A stretch of 64,000 nt of DNA, from NCBI GenBank assembly GCA_003241685.1, contig QFPJ01000005.1, positions 1 through 64,000 on the forward strand, in the 5' to 3' direction. This document shows positions 1 through 8,831 of this stretch, in pieces. The position numbers were made by a program, and so were the translations under genes. Each line of letters begins with the position of its first letter. The first letter of the stretch is position 1. Under the pieces are notes generated by a model, which saw nothing but the letters and a program-made list of their open reading frames with translations, made no database searches and was not told the origin of the DNA. The stretch is from Sphingopyxis macrogoltabida. GTDB lineage: Bacteria; Pseudomonadota; Alphaproteobacteria; Sphingomonadales; Sphingomonadaceae.

Positions 1-1876
1 CGAGTTCGGCCTGCGCGGTGCCGCGCATGAAATATTCGCGGCGCGGCGGCTCGCGGGTGCCGGGCAGGGCGATCTGCCGCGCCTCCACGGTATCGGGCAT
101 GGCGGGCGGCTGGCCGGGATGTCCCGCGTGCAGCGCCAGCATCACGTCGCGCCACACCGGCGCGGCGCCCGACGTGCCCGACACCGCGCGCATCGAATCC
201 CCCTCCAGATTGCCGACCCAGACGGCGACGGTGTAGCGGTCGGACCAGCCGATGCACCAATTGTCGCGCATCCCCTTCGACGTGCCGGTCTTGGCGGCGG
301 CCCAGAAGGGCAGGCGCAGCGCGCTGTCGGCGCCGAAGGCATCGGCGCGGGCGGAGGCATCGGCCAATATGTCGCCGACGATGAAGGCGGCGGCGGGACT
401 GAGGATGCGGCGCGGGTTTTCCGTCTTTTCGCCCTCGACGAAATGGACCGGCGACCAGTCGCCCAGATTGGCCAGCGTGCGAAACGCATTGGCCTGTTCG
501 ACCAGCGATACCTCGGCCGATCCCAGGGCGAGCGAGAAGCCGTAATATTCGCCGTCCTCGACCAGCCCGTGATAGCCGAGCGCCCACAGCCGGTCGCGAA
601 ACTGCTGGACATCGTCGATGACCAGCGCCCGCACCGCGGGCACGTTCAGCGACGAGGCAAGCGCGCTCCGCACGCTGACCGGCCCCTTGAAGCTGCGGTC
701 GTAATTCTTGGGCACATAAAGTCCCGACGCCGTGTCGAGCTGAACCGGGCTGTCGTCGAGGATCGACGCGGCGGTCAGCCAGCCGTGATCGATGACCTGT
801 GCATAGAGGTGCGGCTTCAGCGTCGATCCCGCCTGTCGCCGCGCATTGGCGCCGTCGACCGCCGCGGCGGTGGATTTGAGGCCGACCCCGCCGACATAGG
901 CGAGCACCGCGCCGCTCGCATTGTCGAGCACCACGACCGCGCCGTCGCGGACCCGGTCGGCGCCGAGACCGGCAAGCTGGCGGCGCAGCGCGACGATGGC
1001 GGCGGTCTGGATGCGCCGGTCGATGGTCGTGGTGACGCGCTTGCCCGGTTTGTCGAGCAGGCGCACCGCCAGATGCGGGGCGAGCGCGGGGTCGAGGCGG
1101 GCGGCCTGTTCGCCCGACACCAGGGTCGCGGCGGCGGCGCGGATCGCGGTGCAGTCGGCGGCGCCCGCGACGCGGCACGCGCGGCGCCCCAGCACGTCCG
1201 CCCCGGCGGCGGGATTGGGCAGCAGGCCGGCGAACAGCGCGGCGTCGGTGCGGCCCATTTCGGCCGGCCGCTTGCCGAACAGGCTTTGCGCGCCGGCGCC
1301 GATGCCCTGCACTTCGCCGCGCAGCGGGACGAGGTTCAGATAGGCCTCCAGCATCTCGTCATGCGTCCAGTCCGACGCGAGCGCCTGGGCCGCGCGCATC
1401 TGGCGCAGCTTGGCGCGCCAGTCGCGCTGGCCCGGCCGGGCAAGATCGGGGGCCAGAAAGGCGGCAAGCTGCATCGGCAATGTCGACGCGCCGCGCGAAC
1501 GGCCGCCGGTTCCCCCGTTCGTCAGCCGCGCCCGCGCCGCGCCCGCGACGGCGAGCCAGTCGACGCCGCCGTGCGACCAGAACCGCCGATCCTCGGCGCG
1601 CACCACGGCGTCGCGCACGACGGGGCTGATGTCTTTCAGCGGCACCCAGGCGAGGCGGCGGCGGGCGAAATCGACGCGCTCGCTGTCGAGCAGGCGACCG
1701 TCGCGGTCGTAAAGCCAGGCTTCGCTGGATTTCCATCCGGCGCGAACGCTTTGATAGTCGGGCATCGTGGGCGGACGCGTCAACAGATGGGCGATGGTGA
1801 CGAGGATAAGCGAAGCCAGCGCCGCCCATGCGAGGCCATCGCGCAGAGTGGATTTGCGTGGGTGGTCGGCCGCCAT
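1..1876 (-). CDS. pbpC: Penicillin-binding protein 1C, 3' end cut by window edge
   Basis: Bifunctional class A peptidoglycan synthase of the PbpC type, periplasmic with one N-terminal membrane anchor (about residues 14-34). In the 625 codons present, the GT51 glycosyltransferase domain comes first, with motif RAEDRRFWSHGG, then the transpeptidase domain with the SxxK motif STLK at Ser351 and KTGTS at Lys529. The C-terminal part, where the family usually carries a small PBP-associated domain, lies off the left edge. I chose the ATG at 1876 (MAADHPRKS) because it precedes the membrane segment and has a GGGGAGGGG Shine-Dalgarno 3 nt upstream. That ribosome site is part of an inverted-repeat element filling the upstream gap. 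The gene follows an alpha-2-macroglobulin gene in the same direction, the pairing known for yfhM-pbpC in E. coli. This suggests the two act together at the cell wall when it is damaged. Confidence 0.95.
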   Translation of the reverse strand, partial: MAADHPRKSTLRDGLAWAALASLILVTIAHLLTRPPTMPDYQSVRAGWKSSEAWLYDRDGRLLDSERVDFARRRLAWVPLKDISPVVRDAVVRAEDRRFWSHGGVDWLAVAGAARARLTNGGTGGRSRGASTLPMQLAAFLAPDLARPGQRDWRAKLRQMRAAQALASDWTHDEMLEAYLNLVPLRGEVQGIGAGAQSLFGKRPAEMGRTDAALFAGLLPNPAAGADVLGRRACRVAGAADCTAIRAAAATLVSGEQAARLDPALAPHLAVRLLDKPGKRVTTTIDRRIQTAAIVALRRQLAGLGADRVRDGAVVVLDNASGAVLAYVGGVGLKSTAAAVDGANARRQAGSTLKPHLYAQVIDHGWLTAASILDDSPVQLDTASGLYVPKNYDRSFKGPVSVRSALASSLNVPAVRALVIDDVQQFRDRLWALGYHGLVEDGEYYGFSLALGSAEVSLVEQANAFRTLANLGDWSPVHFVEGEKTENPRRILSPAAAFIVGDILADASARADAFGADSALRLPFWAAAKTGTSKGMRDNWCIGWSDRYTVAVWVGNLEGDSMRAVSGTSGAAPVWRDVMLALHAGHPGQPPAMPDTVEARQIALPGTREPPRREYFMRGTAQAEL

Positions 1877-1877
1877 A

Positions 1878-2010
1878 AGCCCCTCCCCTTCAGGGGCGGG
1901 GTTGGGGGTGGGGGCTGTCGGCCTCGCGCAAGGCCGATGCCCCCCACCCCGCTGCGACCGGCGGGCAAAGCCCGCACGTCTCGCTGTGCCTCGCCTGAAG
2001 GGGCGGGGCT
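1878..2010. repeat. MITE/BIME-like inverted-repeat element between the alpha-2-macroglobulin gene and pbpC
   Basis: The outer arms 1878-1894 and 1994-2010 are inverted copies matching at 16 of 17 positions. Inside is a 20-bp stem, 1905-1924 with 1931-1950, with one mismatch, two wobble pairs and a 6-nt loop, plus a second perfect 6-bp hairpin at 1961-1975 (GCGGGC-AAA-GCCCGC). The element fills almost the whole gap between the two genes. Its left arm ends two bases from the pbpC start codon and supplies the pbpC Shine-Dalgarno sequence. No coding sequence is seen in it. Confidence 0.75.
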
Positions 2011-2037
2011 GGACGCTTGTTCGTCACCGCGCTTCCC

Positions 2038-5000
2038 TCACGGCCCGACGTTCGCGACCGTAACCGGGGCGTTCGGCCACTGGCCGCGGATCGCGGGCGA
2101 ATACATCGCCTCGACCCGCGTCTGGGGCAGGGTGAAACGGCCGGTGCCGTTCAACCGCACGACATATTCGACCGCATGGGTGCCCGCGGGCATCCAGCCG
2201 AAATAGCCGCGCCAGCTGTCCTTGCCGCGTTCGACATAGCTTGGCTGCGCGCCCGAACCGCCGGCCTGCTGGGCTAGCATTGCAGATTGGCCGCCCAGAT
2301 TGCCGACGATCGTCGCGCCGGGCGGGATCGGATCGTTGACGACGACCCAGGTGCGGCCCGCGCTCGCGACGACTTCGATCCGCACCTTGACCACGTCGCC
2401 GCGCACCAGCCGGTTGGGATCGGCCGCCTTCACGACGCTGACGCTCCGCTTGATGCGATAGCCGGCGTTCAGCGGTTCCTTCAGCGGCACCGCGGCCTTG
2501 ACGCTGACCACCGCCCAGGGCGTGCCGCTGCCCTGATGGCGCAGAGCCATCGTCGCGGCGGCGAGCGGCAGGCGCAGCGGCGGGGCCGCGTCGGCCTGCG
2601 GCCAGGCCTGCGTCGTCCGGTTGCCCGCCAGCTCGGCCGTGGTGACGCCGGTGATCGCGCTGGCCGGATAGAGCGCGGCGAAACGGCGAACCGCGACCGC
2701 GCCCCACGCGTTCGCCGGGGTGGTGTCCCAATGGCCCTTGCGCTGGCGCTGCGCCACGCCGACCATCAGCTTGCCCGCGTCATCTTCCCACCCGGCGCGG
2801 CCCAGAACGGCCTCCAGCGTCTTGATCGCCATTTCGTCGCCACTGGTCATCATCCACCACGGCGCCTTGGCATCGTCGACCAGATCGAGCCGCGTGCCTT
2901 CATAGACGAGCCGCTTGCGCAGTTCGGCTTCGGCCGCGGTGCGCAGCGCGGCGGCATTCCGGACCCCCGGCGTGCGTTCGATCGCGACCAGCCAGTCGGC
3001 CAGCGTGCCCGTCGCCATGTCGGCGGGGGCCAGGTCGATCGCCGCGACCAGGCCGGGGCTCGACGCACCCGCACGGGCGAGCGCCGCCAGCGCGGCGACG
3101 CGCACCGGGCGGATGTCATAGGGGCCATAGCCACGGCGGTTCAGCCGTCCCTCGACCACCGCCTGCAACGCCTTGACCATCTTGTCCTTGGGCGCTTCGG
3201 GAATGGCGAACCCGTTCGCGCTGGTGATCGCCAGGATATAGGCGGTGAGTTCGATCGACCCCTCGAGCCGCTCGTTCGGCCAGTAACGCAGCAGGCCGTC
3301 ATCATCGAGATAGGTCGGCATCGCCCCCGCCAGCGCCTGCCAGGCGCCCATATCGCCCAGCGCGACCGCCTGTGACGTGCGCTGTTCGAAACAGGTGTAG
3401 GGATAGGCGGCCATATAGTCGCGGACCCCCGACAGCGGCGGTGCGAGCGTGCCCGCCAGCGCGATGTCGACATATCCGCCGGGCAGCGCGCCCGCCGGAA
3501 TGGCGATCGGCAGGCTGGTATCGGCGCCGACGCGGAACAGGCTGGCGGCCCAGGTTTCGACCGGCACCGCCGGTTCGACCGTCTGGACGGTGACCAGCCG
3601 GTCGCGCGCCTTGCCATCCTTCGACACCGCCTCGACCGTCCATTCGATCGGGCCGGTTGCTTGCGGAGCGGTCATCGACCAGCTCACCGGCACCGCGCCG
3701 CCCGCCGGAATGGTGACGGTCAGCGGCGGCGCGGTGGCGACGGCGAGCGACAGCGCCGCGGTCGCCGTGACCTCCATCGCCTTGTCGGTGCCGTTGCGCA
3801 GCGTGAAGCGCGCGTCATAGCTGTCGCCGGTGCGGACGAGTTCGGGCATGCCGGCAAAGACCGACAAATCCTGTACCGTCCGCACGCTCGTTTCGCCGGT
3901 GCCGAAATATTGCGACCCGTCGGTGGCAATGGCGACGAGGCGGAAGCCCGACAGATTGTCGGACAGCGGCACGTCGATGCTGGCGCGGCCCCTGGCGTCG
4001 AGCGGCACCCTGCCCTGCCACAGCAGCACGGGGCGGAAATCCTCGCGCGTCAGGCCGCTGAGGTCGCCGCCGCCGCCGCCGCCGGGTTCCAACGCCTTGC
4101 GACCATAGTGACGCTTGCCGACGACCTGCATCTGCGCGGTTGATGTCAGCACGTCCAGCGTGCGTTCGCCCATCATCGCGGTCAGCACGTCCCAGCTTTC
4201 GTTGGGCGCGAGTTGCAGCAGCGCCTCGTCGACCGCGGCAAAGGCGACGTCGGCGTTGGCCGGCGGCTTGCCGTTCGGCCCCTTGACCTCGATCGCGACC
4301 TTCGCGGTTTCGCGCACCGCATATTTTTCCTTGTCGGCCTTGACCTTGACGGCCAGCTGGTGGCCTTCCCAGCCGACCTTGATGCGCGCGACGCCCATGC
4401 GATAGGCGGGCTTGGCCAGATCGACGAGCGCGGTCGGCGGGGCGCCCTCGCTATTTTCGATCTGGAAACCGGCGGCGCGCTTCAGCTTGCGGAACCAGCT
4501 CTCGCTGCCGGTGACGCGCCCGCGCACTGCCATGACCGAGACATAGACGTCGGGCGCATAGGTGGCGGGCAGCTTGACCTTCACCACCGGGTTGGTGCCT
4601 TTCAGCGGGGTGACGAAGCTCGACAGCACGCCTTCGCGTTCGACGGTGACGAGCGCGGTCGCCTCGCGGAAGGGCATGCGGACCTGGAAGCTGGCGGTAT
4701 CGCCCGCCGCATAGCGCGGCTTTTCGGCGATCACGTCCATGCGGTCGCCATTGTCGCCGCCGAACCACCATTCGTCGTCGCCCGCCAGCCAGACCGACCG
4801 CACCGCGCGCGCTTCGTTGCCGTCGCCATCCTGCGTCGTCGCGACCACCGTCACCTCGCCCGAAATGCCCGGCGCCATCGCGCAGGACGCGCGGCCGAGC
4901 CGGTCGGTCGTCGCCGAACAGGCGGTGGCGAGCCGCGTCGTGCGCATCTGGTTGTCATAGGCGTAAAAGCCGCCGATCAGGCGCCGCCGCGCGGTGATAA

Positions 5001-7905
5001 TCTCGCGATTGTAGAGCGCGACCTGCACCCGCTGCCCCCTGATCGGCTTGCCGTCGAGGTCGAGGGCGACGAAATTGAGGCGAAGGTCGTTGTCGCGCAT
5101 CAGCCAGCCGTCGGTCTTCAGCCCCAGCCGGACCGCCGAGGGGTACAGCGTGATGCGGCGGCTGGACGTCAGCGTTTCGCCATTGGCGTCCTGATAATCC
5201 ATTTCGACCGCCATCAGGGTCGGTTCGGTGATCGGCTGGTCGACGACGACATTGGCCGTCGCGGCCCCGGTGGCGTCGAGCGTCAGCGGCACCGGCCGCG
5301 CGAGCGGCAGTTCGGCCTCGGGCTCCTCGCCGCTGTCGTCGAGCTGGACGATGCCCTCCTTCACCGGGCGTCCATCGAAGGTCCAGTCGCGATAATCCTC
5401 GGGCGGCGACCATTGCGGCGCGAAATTGGTGCGCAGCTCGACCGGCATGTTCGGCGCGGGACCGCCCGACAGATAGCCGACGAACAGCGCCAGCGGCACC
5501 TGCGCCGGGCGCACCAGCGCCGTCTTCGGTCCCGTGACCGTCGCCTTCATCGTCGGCAGGCGATATTCGTCGACGCGGATCGACTGGTCGCTCCACAGCG
5601 TCTTGTCCTCGCCATCCTTGTCCTTGGTGACGAAGACGAGGTCGTAATCGCCCATCGGCGCGCTGGCGGGGACGTTCCATACCGTGTCGCCGCTGCCGCC
5701 TGCCGCAATCGCGAAGGGCAGTTCGAATTCGGTGTCCGATCCGCGATGGACGAGGCGCAGCTTGCCCGCCATCGGCCGGGGCGTCGAAAATCCGGTGCCG
5801 ACCGGGCGGCGCAGGATATGCTTCATATGGACGGTCTCGCCCGCCTTCACCAGCGCACGGTCAAAGACGGTGTGCAGGATGTCGTCGCGCTGCGACCAGC
5901 CATAGGGCAGGTCGAAATCATAGGGGCGAATGCCCTTGCCCCAGTCGGTCAGGGTGAAGCTGAAATCGCCATCCGACCGCGCGCTGACCATCAGCGCATG
6001 GCCCTCGCTGCTGGCCGGATCGGGAGTCTCCTCGCAGCCCGAATAGGTTTCGGGTTCGGGCAGGCCGCTCGGGAAGGCGAGGCGCCCCGCCTTGTCGGCG
6101 ACCCCGCGCGCGAGCAGGCGGCCGGTGCAACTGTCCGAAACGCGGATTTCGGCGCCCGCGACGGGCTTGCCGGTGTCGAGCGCGGTCACCCAGGCCAGCG
6201 AACCGTCGCGGCCCCATTTGAAATGCACCGCCATGTTGGTGACGAGCGCGGCGGTGGCGACATAGCGCGTCGATTGGCGGCCGAGCAGCGCGGCGCCCAG
6301 TTCGGGGCTTGCGATCTCGACGACATGAAAGCCCTTTTCGGCGAGCGGGATGCCGACGACCTCGAATTCCTTGCCGCCGGCGGCGGGGGCAAGCTGCATC
6401 GTGCGTCGCTCGCCGCCCGCGGGGGCATCGGCGAAGACCGATGTCGTGCCGGTGTAATTGACCGTGACCTCCTGGCCCTTCGCGTCCTTTTCGTCGCGGA
6501 AGTCGACATTGTCGGCGTCTTCGACGCGCTTCAGCCAGCGCGCGATCGCCGCATCGTCGTCGCCGACGCGCAGCGCCGTCGCCGGCATCTTCAGATTCGC
6601 CTGCACCAGCGACGCTTCGACCCCGCGCACGGTGACGGGCAGCACGCCGCCCTCGCCCGCTTCCAATATGCCGAATTCGGCGGCGAACTTGACGAGCGGC
6701 GGGGCGCGGTCGATGTGGAATTTCAGCGGGAAATTCGCCTGATTCTGCAGTTTGCGGCCGCTCTGGTCGGTGACGTCGGCGGGCAGCACCAGCGTCGCGT
6801 CGACATTCTGCGGCAACGGGCCGGTGAAGCGCACCTGCGTCAGCCAGGCGTCATTCTTGTCGTCATCGTCGACCCTGGGGGTCAGGCGCTGGCCGTCGGC
6901 GGTGTTCAGCGTCGCGGCGAGCGCGGTGTCGCGCGCGACCGGCGCGGCAAAGCTCAGCACGACATCCTTGATCGGGTTGCACCCCGCCTGCGGATTGACG
7001 CGGCTGCACGACATTTTCGCGGTGAAGGCGGCGCGCACGTCATAATCGAAGCGCTGGTCGCGCCCGGCGGTGCGCGCGGGAACCCCGGCCTGTGCGATGC
7101 GGGCGTCCCAGACCAGCGCCATCTCGCGCCCCGGCGGCAGCGGGCGGCGGCATTTCAGCGGCACGACGCGGTCGAGCAGCGCGTCGCGGTCGGCGCCCGC
7201 GGCGGGCAGGCGCAGCGGCAGGCCGGCATTATAGGCGAAGGATTGCCGGTCCCAGTGGTTCTCGCCCAGCCCGGACCAGATTTCGCTCACCGTCTCGCGC
7301 GGCAGGACATCGACGGGAATCTTCTCGCCGATGCCGTCGACCGCGCAATAGGCAAAGCGGCCGACCGAAGCGCGATCGGCGGCGACGTTGGTGGCGACCA
7401 GGAAAATCTGGTCCTCCTCGATGCCGTCATAGGTGCCGCCGACCAGAACGGCGCGCGCCGACGGGCCGCCGGTGTCGATGGCGAACCGGTCGTTGCCGAC
7501 GACATTGACGCCGCGCGCGGTCGTGAGGCCGGACCGCAGTTCGACGTGACAGCTCTGGCCGCCGGGCAGCGGCCGGTCGAATTCGAGCACCCAGGTGCGC
7601 GTATCGACCCAGCGGCCCTCCGCCGGAACCTTGCAGTCATGTTTGGCCGGCGCGGTCGCGCGCGGGTCGCCCAGCGGCACCATGTCTTCGGAAAAGCGCA
7701 GCGTGAAGCGCGTGATGGTGCCGTCGCCGGTGCCGCTGCTGCCCGGCGTCGCCAGCGTGACCTGCGGCACGGTGTCGGCGGCGGCGGTCGCCGCCATCGC
7801 GAGGCCGAGGGGAAGGATCAGCGCAAGTTTCGCCCTGACGGCGAACCCGCCCGCCCGTCGCCCGGTCAGCCGCCCCGCCAGCGCGCGCCACGCGATTGCC
7901 ATCAT
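2038..7905 (-). CDS. Alpha-2-macroglobulin family protein (YfhM-like)
   Basis: Large bacterial alpha-2-macroglobulin of 1955 aa, thought in this family to trap proteases in the periplasm through a reactive thioester. The N-terminus has a signal peptide with a hydrophobic run and likely cleavage after ATAAA before DTVPQ. No lipobox cysteine is seen, unlike E. coli YfhM. Macroglobulin beta domains fill the N-terminal half. A glycine run (residues about 1275-1280) and the sequence DLSGLTREDFRPVLLW mark the entry to the A2M domain. The thioester motif is CFEQ, with Cys1505, so the protein should be reactive. The start is one of two adjacent ATGs (7905/7902) with GGGGAGA 4 nt upstream. That site lies in a predicted 14-bp mRNA hairpin (7906-7954). 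pbpC follows in the same direction after 161 bases. Confidence 0.93.
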   Translation of the reverse strand: MMAIAWRALAGRLTGRRAGGFAVRAKLALILPLGLAMAATAAADTVPQVTLATPGSSGTGDGTITRFTLRFSEDMVPLGDPRATAPAKHDCKVPAEGRWVDTRTWVLEFDRPLPGGQSCHVELRSGLTTARGVNVVGNDRFAIDTGGPSARAVLVGGTYDGIEEDQIFLVATNVAADRASVGRFAYCAVDGIGEKIPVDVLPRETVSEIWSGLGENHWDRQSFAYNAGLPLRLPAAGADRDALLDRVVPLKCRRPLPPGREMALVWDARIAQAGVPARTAGRDQRFDYDVRAAFTAKMSCSRVNPQAGCNPIKDVVLSFAAPVARDTALAATLNTADGQRLTPRVDDDDKNDAWLTQVRFTGPLPQNVDATLVLPADVTDQSGRKLQNQANFPLKFHIDRAPPLVKFAAEFGILEAGEGGVLPVTVRGVEASLVQANLKMPATALRVGDDDAAIARWLKRVEDADNVDFRDEKDAKGQEVTVNYTGTTSVFADAPAGGERRTMQLAPAAGGKEFEVVGIPLAEKGFHVVEIASPELGAALLGRQSTRYVATAALVTNMAVHFKWGRDGSLAWVTALDTGKPVAGAEIRVSDSCTGRLLARGVADKAGRLAFPSGLPEPETYSGCEETPDPASSEGHALMVSARSDGDFSFTLTDWGKGIRPYDFDLPYGWSQRDDILHTVFDRALVKAGETVHMKHILRRPVGTGFSTPRPMAGKLRLVHRGSDTEFELPFAIAAGGSGDTVWNVPASAPMGDYDLVFVTKDKDGEDKTLWSDQSIRVDEYRLPTMKATVTGPKTALVRPAQVPLALFVGYLSGGPAPNMPVELRTNFAPQWSPPEDYRDWTFDGRPVKEGIVQLDDSGEEPEAELPLARPVPLTLDATGAATANVVVDQPITEPTLMAVEMDYQDANGETLTSSRRITLYPSAVRLGLKTDGWLMRDNDLRLNFVALDLDGKPIRGQRVQVALYNREIITARRRLIGGFYAYDNQMRTTRLATACSATTDRLGRASCAMAPGISGEVTVVATTQDGDGNEARAVRSVWLAGDDEWWFGGDNGDRMDVIAEKPRYAAGDTASFQVRMPFREATALVTVEREGVLSSFVTPLKGTNPVVKVKLPATYAPDVYVSVMAVRGRVTGSESWFRKLKRAAGFQIENSEGAPPTALVDLAKPAYRMGVARIKVGWEGHQLAVKVKADKEKYAVRETAKVAIEVKGPNGKPPANADVAFAAVDEALLQLAPNESWDVLTAMMGERTLDVLTSTAQMQVVGKRHYGRKALEPGGGGGGDLSGLTREDFRPVLLWQGRVPLDARGRASIDVPLSDNLSGFRLVAIATDGSQYFGTGETSVRTVQDLSVFAGMPELVRTGDSYDARFTLRNGTDKAMEVTATAALSLAVATAPPLTVTIPAGGAVPVSWSMTAPQATGPIEWTVEAVSKDGKARDRLVTVQTVEPAVPVETWAASLFRVGADTSLPIAIPAGALPGGYVDIALAGTLAPPLSGVRDYMAAYPYTCFEQRTSQAVALGDMGAWQALAGAMPTYLDDDGLLRYWPNERLEGSIELTAYILAITSANGFAIPEAPKDKMVKALQAVVEGRLNRRGYGPYDIRPVRVAALAALARAGASSPGLVAAIDLAPADMATGTLADWLVAIERTPGVRNAAALRTAAEAELRKRLVYEGTRLDLVDDAKAPWWMMTSGDEMAIKTLEAVLGRAGWEDDAGKLMVGVAQRQRKGHWDTTPANAWGAVAVRRFAALYPASAITGVTTAELAGNRTTQAWPQADAAPPLRLPLAAATMALRHQGSGTPWAVVSVKAAVPLKEPLNAGYRIKRSVSVVKAADPNRLVRGDVVKVRIEVVASAGRTWVVVNDPIPPGATIVGNLGGQSAMLAQQAGGSGAQPSYVERGKDSWRGYFGWMPAGTHAVEYVVRLNGTGRFTLPQTRVEAMYSPAIRGQWPNAPVTVANVGP

Positions 7906-7954
7906 CTGTCTCCCCGTTTCGGTCCGGCCCTATCCTGCTGGAAACAGGGGACAG
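7906..7954 (-). promoter_or_regulatory. Predicted mRNA hairpin enclosing the alpha-2-macroglobulin ribosome site
   Basis: In the mRNA sense, CTGTCCCCTGTTTC (7954-7941) pairs with GAAACGGGGAGACAG (7920-7906), giving 14 base pairs with one bulged A and one G-U pair around a 20-nt loop. The right arm holds the GGGGAGA Shine-Dalgarno and ends directly at the ATGATG start. The pairing is visible in the sequence; a regulatory role is inference. Confidence 0.5.
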
Positions 7955-8038
7955 AGTCCACCCGTCGCCGCATATCGTGCACCGTTAATCGTGGCGTGCG
8001 AAATCGCTGTGACGCCGGTCATAGACAAATGGGAAAGG

Positions 8039-8416
8039 CTAGCGCGCGAGCATCGGGCCAAGCGGCTGGCCGGCAAAGATATGGACGTGCAGGTGCGGAA
8101 TTTCCTGATGCCCGTCCTGCCCGATATTGGCGAGCAGGCGATAGCCCGGCGCGACGAGGCCCTGATCGCGTGCGACCTTGCCAACCGCGCGGACGAAGCC
8201 CGCGATCTCCGCCTCGCTCGCCCGCTCCGAAAAATCGTCCCAGCTGACATAGGCGCCCTTCGGGATCACCAATATGTGCAACGGCGCCTGCGGATTGATG
8301 TCGTGAAAGGCGAGGGCGAAATCATCGTCGTAGACGGTCTTGGCGGGCAGTTCGCCGCGCAGGATGCGGGCAAAGACATTGCCGTCGTCATAGGGCAGGG
8401 TGGCGTCGATCGGCAT
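8039..8416 (-). CDS. HIT family protein (histidine triad, HinT-like)
   Basis: A 125-aa histidine-triad protein. The family hydrolyses nucleoside phosphoramidates and related adenylated compounds in the cytoplasm. The triad HLHVHIFAG is near the C-terminus, and the domain opening DDGNVFARILRGE is typical of bacterial HinT. I start at the ATG at 8416 (MPIDATLPYDDG), which has AGGAG 5 nt upstream. The open frame continues further upstream, but that part overlaps hisE in another frame and is not domain sequence. It follows hisE by 11 bases in the same direction, a common alphaproteobacterial arrangement, so the two are probably cotranscribed. Confidence 0.93.
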   Translation of the reverse strand: MPIDATLPYDDGNVFARILRGELPAKTVYDDDFALAFHDINPQAPLHILVIPKGAYVSWDDFSERASEAEIAGFVRAVGKVARDQGLVAPGYRLLANIGQDGHQEIPHLHVHIFAGQPLGPMLAR

Positions 8417-8427
8417 GAAAACTCCTG

Positions 8428-8754
8428 TCAGTTGCTGCGGGCGGCTTTTTCGGCGTGGCCGGAAACGCCGTGGCGCCGGTCGAGTTCGGCCGCGATCGCG
8501 TCCCATGTCAGGCCGCGCGCGGCGAGCAGGATCGACAGGTGGAAGATCAGGTCGCTCGCCTCGCCGACCAGCGCGGCATCGTCTTCGGTCAGCGCCGCGA
8601 TGACGGTTTCCACCGCTTCCTCGCCCAGTTTCTGGGCGATCTTGCCATGGCCTTTCGCGGCGAGGCTGGCGACATAGCTCGTCCCCGCCTCCCCTGCATC
8701 GAGTCGCGTCCTCACCACCGTTTCGAGCCGTTCGAGCGCTTCGCCGATCGCCAT
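8428..8754 (-). CDS. hisE: Phosphoribosyl-ATP pyrophosphatase
   Basis: A 108-aa HisE, which removes pyrophosphate from phosphoribosyl-ATP in the second step of histidine synthesis. The core EEAVETVIAA followed by GEASDLIFHLSILL is the MazG-like metal-binding helix pair of this family, and the length is normal for stand-alone HisE. The ATG at 8754 (MAIGEALERLE) is preceded by AAGGAAG; a longer reading from 8823 adds a low-complexity leader that does not look native. The neighbouring hisF/hisA genes are not in the window. The gene is divergent from ung, with 77 bases between the two starts, which must hold both promoters. Confidence 0.93.
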   Translation of the reverse strand: MAIGEALERLETVVRTRLDAGEAGTSYVASLAAKGHGKIAQKLGEEAVETVIAALTEDDAALVGEASDLIFHLSILLAARGLTWDAIAAELDRRHGVSGHAEKAARSN

Positions 8755-8831
8755 TGCCGCTTCCTTTCGCGCCGTGCCTAGCCGTCCACAAGGCGCTGGA
8801 CAAGCCGCGCCCGCTCCGGTCAAAGGCGCGC

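Noticed and set aside
119..2206. A 695-codon plus-strand frame at the left edge
   Set aside because: The antisense of pbpC and of the 3' end of the alpha-2-macroglobulin gene. pbpC has both catalytic motif sets on the minus strand.
4213..8247. A 1344-codon plus-strand frame opposite the alpha-2-macroglobulin gene
   Set aside because: It is the antisense shadow of a gene with signal peptide, thioester and family match, and it also crosses the HIT gene.
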